From Rodentolepis nana (lineage: Eukaryota; Platyhelminthes; Cestoda; Cyclophyllidea; Hymenolepididae): a DNA stretch of 15,160 nucleotides. The stretch spans positions 1 through 15,160 of the forward strand of contig UZAE01001107.1 of assembly GCA_900617975.1 (NCBI GenBank), given 5' to 3'. How positions within the stretch are numbered: the first letter of the stretch is position 1; each line of letters begins with the position of its first letter. Shown in pieces: positions 1-7,289 of the stretch. The position numbers were made by a program, and so were the translations under genes. Below the pieces are notes generated by a model. It did no database searches. It was not told where the DNA came from and was given only the letters and a program-made list of their open reading frames with translations.

Positions 1-72
1 GGGTTGGTGGAGGCGCAAATCCGTACAAGTATTCTTACCTCAAGACTGCTCAATGAATTGAAGGGAAAATAA
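1..72 (+). CDS. possible 3' end of an unidentified upstream gene (partial last exon)
   Basis: From the first base, frame 1 stays open for 23 codons and ends at TAA (70-72). The peptide is helical and charged in character (it contains VEAQIRTSILTSRLLNELKG) and unlike the low-complexity translations of the surrounding AT-rich DNA. An AATAAA follows about 130 nt downstream, a reasonable 3'-UTR length. The piece is too short to assign to a family, and I do not recognise it. On the opposite strand the same stretch carries a donor-like GAG|GTAAGA near position 43, so the coding strand is not certain. The composition and the poly(A) signal are what is seen; that it is a gene end is inferred. Confidence 0.3.
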   Translation, partial: GLVEAQIRTSILTSRLLNELKGK

Positions 73-1850
73 TCCTTTTTATGTATTTATACGCATATTC
101 TTCCAAGCCTAGAATTTCATTTCTAACCTGTAAAGAAATACCAACGCGCAAACAGGATGATTGCGAGATCTTGCAGGTCTCTTGCATTACCAAACTGCAC
201 TTTGAATAAATTGGACTTATTTTCATGAATCATAAAGAAATATCATTAGGTTTTTCTTCATTCAAACCAAAATACTAACGTGTTCAAGATGAAAGTGGTC
301 TGTGTTTTCTACCAGGCAAAAGACGATATTGAGCGCTAGCGTTGAAACAGGTGATATTCTGTATTCGGTACTTTTAAGAACATTTTATTTTACCTTACTG
401 TATTCCCACGGTATTCCCTTTTAGGCACCCTGTATCAATCAAATTAGCGACTCACAACGATTAGATGAGATCCAAGTGCAAATAGCCACGATTTATGCCA
501 ATTCGTTTTGCGTCGTTTTGCGCTTTCTTCATAAACTCAAAATGTATTATATTCTGTAAATGAAATGTTACGTATGTTAATCAACCATTTTTACTAACTT
601 AAGTATATATATGACGAAGTCAGTACTGGGCTACCATAACCGAAAGTGTATATAATGATTAAGCTCTCTTCAGTCAACAATAACATATGCACCACGCACA
701 CACCGCAGTCCAATGCATAACATCACCCGAATAAACGTATTCCACGTCAGATGTCTGCTTCCCCTATAACATTGTGGTGGCTTAGCTAATCCTGGTAGAC
801 ATTCCAATCTAGAAGAATCTGCCACAACGTTTACGAAGTAAAGCCAAGGCTTGCTAGTGTAACAAGCCATTGCAAACAAAACACTACATTTTTTGTTACA
901 CCAATGCATCTGAGAAAACATTATATGCACAAAACAAAACCTAGTCCGTATTCGGGTTTTTTAACGGGCATCATGCGCCTTTAGCGTTCAGAATAGCGTG
1001 AATGTTTGAACGAAACACAAATGATGTGATTGTCCACATTCTGGGTCATTACCCAACTGGATTTGTCCTGATAATAAGGTCATAAGTGAAAAAATTGCTA
1101 TTGATTTTCCAGATCAGACGTTGTTTTGTGGGCAAGGTTCAGCTTGTTAGAAATATAAATAGGCTATTATTATGGGTACTTTTACTCCAGAGTGCAATTG
1201 TAATTTGGTAAGTTAATTAAGTTTAGTATTAACTTTAGGAAGTTAAATTAAAGTAAAGAACATATATCGGATTTAATATCAGCTTAACACCAGCACCATA
1301 AGCCACTCGAAATTAAAGGAAACATGACTTAGTGAATTGCAAATAAATGAACTTTATCAAATGCCAGGTTTATTGAAGTGCAACTACATCTATACTATGA
1401 CAAAACCTTATCGGGATTGGATGCAAACGTCCAAAAACTACGGTTTTGAATGTGCCTATTTATCGAGCTTCAAACGAGGTAAAACATGGCTGATAATTGT
1501 ATATTTCCTAAAATGCTACAGAACTTGACACCATTTTTAACGATAGTTGGTGCGGAGAACAACTGCTTTCCAACTAAATTCCCAATTCAATCTCCTATCA
1601 CCCCCTAAGGATCATTAGAGGAAAAAAATATGTCTGGAGAGGACAATTAACCGATTATATAAATAATTTGCTTAGTAAGCTCAGAAGAAAGAGAAAAAAG
1701 TTCAAATTGAAAAAAACCGCAACGAAGTGAAAATGTTAGCCAATCAAAGTAAGATGGACACGAAGCATGTAATGGATGGAGCATAACCTCAATTTTATTT
1801 GCCTCCACACGCCCATCCGTGTAGGGTTGAAATTTGAGGGGAGAGCCAAG
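73..1850. other. AT-rich spacer without a recognisable gene
   Basis: No frame longer than about 90 codons is present and none resembles a known family. The minus-strand frame at 670-930 and the plus-strand frame at 1337-1528 have no domain-like pattern and no splice context. A 17-nt stretch at 1191-1207 sits between a perfect acceptor (ACTCCAG) and a perfect donor (GTAAGT), but nothing around it is coding. I see no repeat-family copy in this stretch before 1851. Confidence 0.5.
205..210 (+). promoter_or_regulatory. candidate poly(A) signal AATAAA
   Basis: A canonical AATAAA hexamer lies 132 nt past the TAA of the possible terminal exon at 1-72. In AT-rich DNA such hexamers are frequent by chance, so it supports the upstream gene end only weakly. 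Confidence 0.25.
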
Positions 1851-2100
1851 TGGGTGTGCGATAGACTTACCTCCACGTGGTGCACCCTGGAAATATGCCT
1901 TCACTATCAACATCTTATTTGGAAGCGGAGGGGTGTGTGCGATAGACTTACCTCCACGTGGTGCACCCTGGACAGCGTGCGATAGACTTACCTCCACGTG
2001 GTGCACCCTGGGCAACTTTCAACCCTTGCTGGTTTTCTAAACAATTATTCTTAAGAATACGATAGACTTACCTCCACGTGGTGCACCCTGGACAACGTAC

Positions 2101-2130
2101 TTTCAAATGGCAGGCGTTATGATAGGTATC
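2101..2130 (-). repeat. inverted fragment of the retroposon 3' end inside the array
   Basis: TTTCAAATGGCAGGCG and the following TTATGATAGG match the reverse complement of the element 3' terminus, as seen at about 13588 and 10734. Directly after it, at 2131, a sense 5' end begins (ATGGGGTGTGCAATAGACTT). The array therefore holds a tail-out remnant of an antisense copy abutting a sense copy, which suggests that two insertions in opposite orientation met here before amplification. Confidence 0.65.
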
Positions 2131-2270
2131 ATGGGGTGTGCAATAGACTTATAAACTTACCTCCACGTGGTGCAGCCTGGGCAACGTATACCCCTCCACG
2201 TGGTGCACCCTGGCCAACGTATAATCATACGGTCTTACCTCCACGTGGCGCACCCTGGGCAATGTATACT

Positions 2271-2443
2271 ACACCTTACCTCCACGTGGTGCACCCTGGG
2301 CAACGTATTCTCATTCGGCTACCTCCACGTGGTGCACCCTGGGCAATGTATACTCATACACCTCCACGTGGTGCACCCTGGGCAACGTATACTCACGATA
2401 GACTTACCTCCAGGTGGTGCACCCTGGACAACGTATACTCAAA
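2271..2443 (+). repeat. 173-bp block repeated perfectly at 2794-2966
   Basis: Four consecutive module-A units with their private variants (TATTCTCATTCGG, GGCAATG, CTCACGATAG, CCAGGTGG) recur in identical order and spacing 523 bp downstream; I find no difference by eye. A sub-block at 2233-2320 also recurs at 3058-3145 (offset 825). The array grew by copying groups of units. Confidence 0.85.
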
Positions 2444-2793
2444 CGGCACCTCCACGTGGTGCACCCTGGGCAACGTATGCTCACTTCAAACTACTAAATC
2501 TATTAACTGGCAGTTGACTTCTGACTTCAAACTATGCAAAATTACATTTACCGACAGTTGACTTCTGACTTCAAACTGCCACTTTATTATTCGGCAGTTG
2601 ACTTCTGACTTCAAACTACCAAAAGTCTATTAACTGGCAGTTGACTTCTCACTTCAAACTGCCATCACCCAACTTCAAACTGCCCACGTGGTGCACCCTG
2701 GGCAACGTATATTCATACGGCAAAAACTGGTGCACCCTGGGCAACGTATACACGGCAAAAGAGTCCGTGGTGCACCCTGGGCAACGTACACTC

Positions 2794-2966
2794 ACACCTT
2801 ACCTCCACGTGGTGCACCCTGGGCAACGTATTCTCATTCGGCTACCTCCACGTGGTGCACCCTGGGCAATGTATACTCATACACCTCCACGTGGTGCACC
2901 CTGGGCAACGTATACTCACGATAGACTTACCTCCAGGTGGTGCACCCTGGACAACGTATACTCAAA
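2794..2966 (+). repeat. second copy of the 173-bp block at 2271-2443
   Basis: Matches base for base at an offset of 523. The match breaks at 2793/2270 on the left and just after 2966/2443 on the right, where the sequences become TGACATACC and CGGCACC. Confidence 0.85.
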
Positions 2967-3380
2967 TGACATACCTCCACGTGGTGCACCCTGGGCAACG
3001 TATACTCATGTGACAAAAAAGTCTATAAACCGGCAGTTGACTTCTGAGTTCAAGCTATCTTACCTCCACGTGGCGCACCCTGGGCAATGTATACTACACC
3101 TTACCTCCACGTGGTGCACCCTGGGCAACGTATTCTCATTCGGCTTACCTCCGTGGTGCACCCTGGGCAATGTATATTTAGACTTACCTCCACGTGGTGC
3201 ACCCTGGGCACCGTATACTCATACGGCAAAAAAGTCTATTAACCGGCAGTTGTTGCGATAGACTTACCTCCACGCGGTGCACCCTGGGCAACCCACTCAT
3301 ACGGCAAAAAAGTCTATTAACCGGCAGTTGACTTATCACTTCTCATACGGCAAAAAAGTCTATTAATCGGCAGTTGACAT

Positions 3381-3754
3381 CTTGACTTCTGACTTCAAAC
3401 TACCATGACCCCACTGTATGTTACAAAGTATACTCATACGGCAAAAAGTCTATAAACCGGCAGTGGACTTCTGACTTCAAACTACCCTCACCCCACTATA
3501 TGTCACAACTTCTCACTTCAAACTACCATCACCCCACTGTATGTCATTGTGTATGCGCATACGGCAAAAAAGTCTATAAACCGGCAGTTGATCTAACCCT
3601 AACACGGCAAAAAGTCTATAAACCGGCAGTTGACCTCTGACTTCAAACTACCATGACCCCACTGTATGTCATATTTGGGCAACAGACCTCATACGGCAAA
3701 AAGTCTATAAACCGCTGGGCAACGTATACTCATACGGCAAAAAAGTCTATTAAA
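3381..3754 (+). repeat. 374-bp segment repeated perfectly at 4085-4458
   Basis: Read side by side, 3381-3754 and 4085-4458 (offset 704) show no mismatch over 374 bp, while the units inside each segment differ from one another. The segment includes an unusual CTAACCCTAAC (3593-3603 and 4297-4307). The duplication must be very recent or kept identical by gene conversion; an assembly artefact is the other possibility. Confidence 0.85.
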
Positions 3755-4084
3755 GGCAGTTGACTTCTAACTTCAAACTACCATGACCCCATTGTGGCAG
3801 TTGACTTCTCACTTCAAACTACCATCACCCCATTGACGGGCAACGTATACTCATACGGCAAACAAGTCTATAAACCAATGGGCAACGTATACTCAAACGG
3901 CATACCTCCACGTGGTGCACCCTGGGCAACGTGTACTTACAACCTCCATGTGGTGCACCCTGGGCAACGTATACTTATGCGGAAAAAAGTCTATTGACTG
4001 GTAGTTGACTTCTCACTTCAAACTACCATCACCCCACTGTATAGTTGACCACTGACTTCAAACTACCATGACCCCACTGTATGC

Positions 4085-4458
4085 CTTGACTTCTGACTTC
4101 AAACTACCATGACCCCACTGTATGTTACAAAGTATACTCATACGGCAAAAAGTCTATAAACCGGCAGTGGACTTCTGACTTCAAACTACCCTCACCCCAC
4201 TATATGTCACAACTTCTCACTTCAAACTACCATCACCCCACTGTATGTCATTGTGTATGCGCATACGGCAAAAAAGTCTATAAACCGGCAGTTGATCTAA
4301 CCCTAACACGGCAAAAAGTCTATAAACCGGCAGTTGACCTCTGACTTCAAACTACCATGACCCCACTGTATGTCATATTTGGGCAACAGACCTCATACGG
4401 CAAAAAGTCTATAAACCGCTGGGCAACGTATACTCATACGGCAAAAAAGTCTATTAAA
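4085..4458 (+). repeat. second copy of the 374-bp segment at 3381-3754
   Basis: Identical to 3381-3754 by eye. On the right the copies diverge at once (AGGCAG after 3754, CGGCAG after 4458); on the left they diverge just before CTTGACTTCTGACTTC. Confidence 0.85.
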
Positions 4459-4557
4459 CGGCAGTTGACTTCTGACTTCAAACTACCATCACCCCACTCT
4501 ACGTCCGGCAGTTGACTTCTGACTTCAAACTACCATGACCCCACTATATTTCATATT

Positions 4558-4746
4558 TGGCCCCCTTCCACAGTACTCATCGTACCTTGTCTCTACCTTT
4601 ATGTCTGTCTCTTTCACATCTGTGAATCACTCTTCTATCCCCCTCTCCACATGTTGTGGCTTTGATGATCCTCCCTCAGTGAAGTCCGAAGTCAACTAAA
4701 GGGCTAATGCTAACTATCATAAAGTCTACCAATTAATATAAATACC
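4558..4746 (+). repeat. module C: single-copy 3' part of the retroposon
   Basis: Starts CCCCCTTCCACAGTACTCAT and continues with a pyrimidine-rich run (TGTCTGTCTCTTTCACATCT) and GAAGTCCGAAGTCAACTAAA, then CTAACTATCATAAAG and AATATAAATACC. The same string, reverse-complemented, forms the other half of the antisense copies at 9713, 10737 and 13577. It occurs once here although modules A and B occur about 20 times or more, so amplification stopped at this boundary. Confidence 0.75.
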
Positions 4747-5278
4747 TCAGTCCAAAGCTCGATATTGAACCATTCAATACGAATAGGCGTCAGAGATAAT
4801 AAGTACTCAAATGATTCTTAACCCCACAACACCCTTAGCACTTCACTTTCCTCCTTCAAAATAACCCTCATTGGTGCTAGACAGAAGGCGCAAATGCCAT
4901 TTGAAACATGTTCAATACGTGTCTTTGTAGCCTTAGCCTGATGCTCCACCAAAACTCGGAACGTCGGCGGCATTAGTTTGCTGTGAGACAAGCGTGAGTA
5001 CGGCTGGGTGCATTTTTCAAAAAAATAAGTCGGACGTTAATGGGTTAAATTAGAACCCCCCCCCCTCCCCCCAAGAGGTACAATCGACTGCTGATTTAGT
5101 AAACGCGCAAATTTACTACCCTTAATTGTAAAAAAAAGAATATCCATGAAAGAATTTAAGTGAATTAAAATAGTTGCTTCTACTACTGGTGAATACATAT
5201 AAGACAATTCTGGTTAAATAAAATGCAAAAAATGCGTCATTCTGTGCAAATAGATAAATATAAATATAAATGCTGTTC
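4747..5278. other. spacer between the repeat block and MDM1, with a C-rich tract
   Basis: No coding frame is seen. At 5056-5072 there is a run of ten C, one T and six C; its complement is G-rich and could fold as a quadruplex. This stretch should contain the 3' UTR of the minus-strand MDM1 gene, but I find no AATAAA on that strand between 5100 and 5278; an AGTAAA variant reads at 5112-5117. TGCCATTTGAAA at about 4895 resembles the retroposon 3' end but stands alone. Confidence 0.4.
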
Positions 5279-6667
5279 CTAGTTTCGAGGGGCTGAAATA
5301 AGAAGCTTATTTCTTCTTCTTAGGGCACGGTCAAACGTCTGTTCAGCCAAACTGAGACTTGAACTAAGAGAGGCTGGAGAATACGATGAGACGTCATTAA
5401 AATGTACTGGTGATATATGAGGCAGAGTATCTACCTCCTCTGGTCGAACTTTAGATATTAAGAAGTTTCCTCCACGGTCACAGTAATGTTGTGTCTTTGA
5501 ACATACATAATCCTTCCTATCCTCGTAGGGCAATACTTTTATTCTTGGTTCATCATTCTTGAATGCTTTATCAAGATACTTTTGTGGTTCATATGGAGTA
5601 GTTGACGAAGAGGCTGGATACCTAGAAAAACGATAATGCGACTGACTAGGAATTCGGAAACTAGTATCTGGTAAAGTTTTAGCGTTTGGTAGTCTTGATT
5701 TGGGTGTCTTATACCCCTTTAAACGTCTTGACATCTCCTCTGCGGTGATTCCCACAATTTCTGGCTGAATTGAGCTAGGTGGATCCCATAAATTAACATT
5801 ATCCGAATTGAGTTGGTTAAAATGTTGGCGAGAAAAGTGGCAACCTTCAACTTGAAGCTGATTTTGCCTAGCCTCATCATTATGAATTATGGCGATGTCT
5901 GTAAAATCAGAGAAGTCCCGATAATTAGCCTGATATTCAGATTGAAATCTTCGTTTACGAGGTTCAGGTTCCAAATTCTGAGACGTGATTTTAGATTTCG
6001 CTTCTAATTCAGACATTCTACTCAAACGTTCATCAGATTTGAATTTTTTTATTCCGCCATTCGGCTTTGAAGGCTTCGGTTTGGTCGTTGGTTCTTCAAC
6101 TTTAGTCTTTGACGATTGGGGCCGATCACTTTTATTAAGATCTGCAAGAGGTGGACTGCGAGACAACTGATAATCTGTTTGTTTTAGTGGTTTTGATTTG
6201 GGAGAATCGGATGGAATGTTCATTTTTAGCTCTGGCCAACGTTCGACTGGTTTCTTTTGCTCTTTTGAACGAGACCGCGATTTGGAATGATGTTTTTTGG
6301 ATTGCATCTTGACGTGTTTCGGAGTCTCTGAAGCGCCATCAGATTTAGGTCTTTGAGGAGTTTTCTTATCAGATTTGGGGGATGGATTGCGGCTTTCACG
6401 AGGTGCCGACTTAGCTCGACGATAGAGGATGTTTGGATATGCCATTTCAGAATGTTTGCGACCATGTATAATAAAGAAAGGGTCCTGAGATATTTCCTTT
6501 GCTTGATTTTCATCACACTTTAAGATATTGGTGTCGTTTTGCTCAAGCTCAAAGTGTCGTTTATGCTGAAAGTGAGGTTCTAGAGTTTGCTTCCCATAAG
6601 CACGTTCTCTTGGAGGAGCATTCAACCATGTTTTCTCCCAATTATATGCATCACCGTACTCGGTCAT
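5279..6667 (-). CDS. MDM1: MDM1-like centriolar microtubule-binding protein
   Basis: One uninterrupted 462-codon frame. Three regions match animal MDM1. The N-terminal TEYGDAYNWEKTW (residues 2-14) and SEYQANY (243-249) fit the repeated SEYxxxFxWK-type microtubule-binding motif. Residues 273-295 (VEGCHFSRQHFNQLNSDNVN then LWD) fit the most conserved MDM1 block (GTHFSRDHLNQ..SD...WD). The last 35 residues (SPASLSSSLSLAEQTFDRAL, then RRRNKLL) fit the conserved Ser-rich, basic C-terminus. Between them lies a Ser/Lys/Pro-rich basic linker (about 85-215) with an SRSRS run, expected to be disordered. Vertebrate MDM1 is about 700 residues, so this form is compact but reaches both termini. Known role in vertebrates: binds microtubules, sits at centrioles, and restrains centriole duplication. 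The Met at 6667 places the first motif at residue 2; an AG acceptor at 6682-6683 is followed by in-frame codons (VEHE), so a few more residues could come from an upstream exon. Family assignment is by remembered motifs, not a search. Confidence 0.75.
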   Translation of the reverse strand: MTEYGDAYNWEKTWLNAPPRERAYGKQTLEPHFQHKRHFELEQNDTNILKCDENQAKEISQDPFFIIHGRKHSEMAYPNILYRRAKSAPRESRNPSPKSDKKTPQRPKSDGASETPKHVKMQSKKHHSKSRSRSKEQKKPVERWPELKMNIPSDSPKSKPLKQTDYQLSRSPPLADLNKSDRPQSSKTKVEEPTTKPKPSKPNGGIKKFKSDERLSRMSELEAKSKITSQNLEPEPRKRRFQSEYQANYRDFSDFTDIAIIHNDEARQNQLQVEGCHFSRQHFNQLNSDNVNLWDPPSSIQPEIVGITAEEMSRRLKGYKTPKSRLPNAKTLPDTSFRIPSQSHYRFSRYPASSSTTPYEPQKYLDKAFKNDEPRIKVLPYEDRKDYVCSKTQHYCDRGGNFLISKVRPEEVDTLPHISPVHFNDVSSYSPASLSSSLSLAEQTFDRALRRRNKLLISAPRN

Positions 6668-6683
6668 TTCATGTTCGACATCT
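6668..6683 (-). other. 3' splice acceptor just upstream of the MDM1 start
   Basis: On the minus strand the sequence reads ACTTTTCTTTCAG, then 14 nt, then the ATG at 6667. A pyrimidine tract ending in CAG is a strong acceptor. It may receive a trans-spliced leader, close a 5'-UTR intron, or join an upstream coding exon. I could not find a convincing coding exon in phase between here and the MTA start. Confidence 0.6.
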
Positions 6684-7245
6684 GAAAGAAAAGTATGAAG
6701 GTTATTACGAAATAAAAGAGCAAGGGACTAGGGCATAGAACATTTTATGTTATAAAGAAAGGTGAAAGTGGCATGAGTGTCTATAAACAAGAAGGAATTC
6801 TTTATGATTAATTGCGTAATGGAGTGTTTTACTATGTTCAAAATATTTACTAATGTCTATGTAAATATAGTGCACCAATAAAAAAGACCTTTCACCTCAA
6901 TAAAACTTTCTTAAGGACATTAAATTTTACAAAAAATAAAGTGCTAAATCGAATCTAAATAGACAAATCGTTCAAATACTTGGACTATCAATATTTCTAC
7001 CACATAGTTGAATTATTTTCTGAATATTTAAAAATACGATTTTATTTCTGCAATAAAGATGGCTGTATATATATAAATTGAATTTTCAAAATGCCTTGAA
7101 TATCCTGATAAGTATTTTGCAAATTTAGAGAAAATAACAAATACATCCCAATTTCTGTTTTAAAAATTTATCAATTTAAGCACTGGGGAGGTACTATTAA
7201 GTTCGTGTGCACATGTTCACCGCATTTATGCCCGTATAATTACAG
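6684..7245. promoter_or_regulatory. divergent promoter region between MDM1 and MTA
   Basis: The two genes point away from each other with 591 bp between their ATGs. This very AT-rich stretch has no coding frame. TATATATATAAA at 7066-7077 could act as a TATA element for MTA (about 180 bp before its ATG), but such strings are common in AT-rich DNA. A shared promoter is inferred from the arrangement only. Confidence 0.4.
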
Positions 7246-7258
7246 TCCGATTTGAAAA
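7232..7258 (+). other. candidate 3' splice acceptor upstream of the MTA start
   Basis: CCGTATAATTACAG ends at 7245, 13 nt before the ATG at 7259. The pyrimidine tract is weak. An in-frame TGA at 7253-7255 shows that coding cannot extend upstream in this exon, which fixes 7259 as the first possible start. The spacing mirrors that of the MDM1 gene, consistent with leader trans-splicing, which is known in tapeworms and other flatworms. Confidence 0.45.
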
Positions 7259-7289
7259 ATGTCAAACCATCAAACATATCAGATCGGAG
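7259..7289 (+). CDS. MTA1: MTA exon 1
   Basis: Encodes MSNHQTYQIG plus the first base of an Asp codon. The donor is GGAG|GTATGT. Joined to exon 2 it gives QIGDYVYVEES, matching the vertebrate MTA N-terminus (YRVGDYVYFENS), so this short exon, easily missed by gene finders, is well supported. Confidence 0.85.

Larger units (their letters stand above)
1851..3300 (+). repeat. module-A minisatellite: about 25 copies of a 39-45 bp unit with CACGTG core
   Basis: The unit is roughly CTTACCTCCACGTGG, then TGCACCCTGGGCAACG, then TATACTCATACGG. Twenty-five copies can be followed between 1860 and 3300, and two more at about 3902 and 3941. The first four carry the true element 5' end (TGTGCGATAGACTTACC); later ones are shortened. 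Variants such as CCAGGTGG, CCACGTGGCGC, TATTCTCATTCGG and GGACAACG recur in the same order at different places, so later growth copied multi-unit blocks. Units are not a constant length, unlike a simple satellite. An island of module-B sequence interrupts the run at about 2480-2690. Confidence 0.85.
3301..4557 (+). repeat. module-B sub-array (CGGCAAAAAAGTCTAT / GACTTCAAACTACC units)
   Basis: Past about 3300 the CACGTG units nearly vanish and the middle of the element is iterated: CGGCAAAAAAGTCTATAAAC, CCGGCAGTTGACTTCTG, ACTTCAAACTACCATCACC and CCACTGTATGTCATA, in variable order and truncation. Counting CTTCAAAC cores gives about 20 over the whole block, including the island at 2480-2690. Two module-A units intrude at about 3900-3980. 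No open frame of note is present. Confidence 0.8.
1851..4746 (+). mobile_element. internally amplified copy of a short retroposon (composite repeat block)
   Basis: The block begins with TGGGTGTGCGATAG and ends near AATATAAATACC. These match the two ends of the roughly 300-bp element found singly at 9713-10023, 10737-11030 and 13577-13903 (reverse orientation) and at 14940-15160. The order along the block follows the single element: module A (5' end, CCACGTGGTGCACCCTGG core), module B (CGGCAAAAAAGTCTAT, CCGGCAGTTGACTTCTG, ACTTCAAACTACC) and module C (pyrimidine-rich 3' part). Modules A and B are each repeated about 20 times or more, and module C occurs once at the end. This reads as one insertion enlarged by tandem amplification of its 5' two thirds, not as many independent insertions. 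No protein is encoded: three frames are open only because the unit lacks stops. Confidence 0.75.

Noticed and set aside
670..930. 86-codon minus-strand frame
   Set aside because: No recognisable motif, no start or splice context, and a Cys-rich composition typical of chance translation.
1191..1207. 17-nt micro-exon between ACTCCAG and GTAAGT
   Set aside because: The splice-site pair is good, but no adjacent coding exons or frame exist, and such pairs arise by chance in AT-rich sequence.
1647..2015. 122-codon minus-strand frame with QGAPRGGKSIAH repeats
   Set aside because: The repeats are the reverse complement of the retroposon 5' units, and the rest is AT-rich spacer.
2136..2561. 141-codon repetitive open frame as a protein gene
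   Set aside because: It is a translation of the module-A minisatellite. Its sequence switches among the three frame-peptides at unit-length changes, and other frames over the same units are equally open.
2641..3261. 206-codon repetitive open frame as a protein gene
   Set aside because: Same reason: unit slippage makes PPRGAPW-, STWCTL- and HVVHPG-type peptides alternate within one frame, showing no constraint on frame.
1851..3300. CRISPR-like array of regularly spaced repeats
   Set aside because: The repeats are contiguous degenerate units of 39-45 bp without unique spacers, in a genome with introns and animal genes.
6226..6516. 96-codon minus-strand frame overlapping MDM1
   Set aside because: It is a second frame of the MDM1 coding region; the longer frame carries the conserved motifs.
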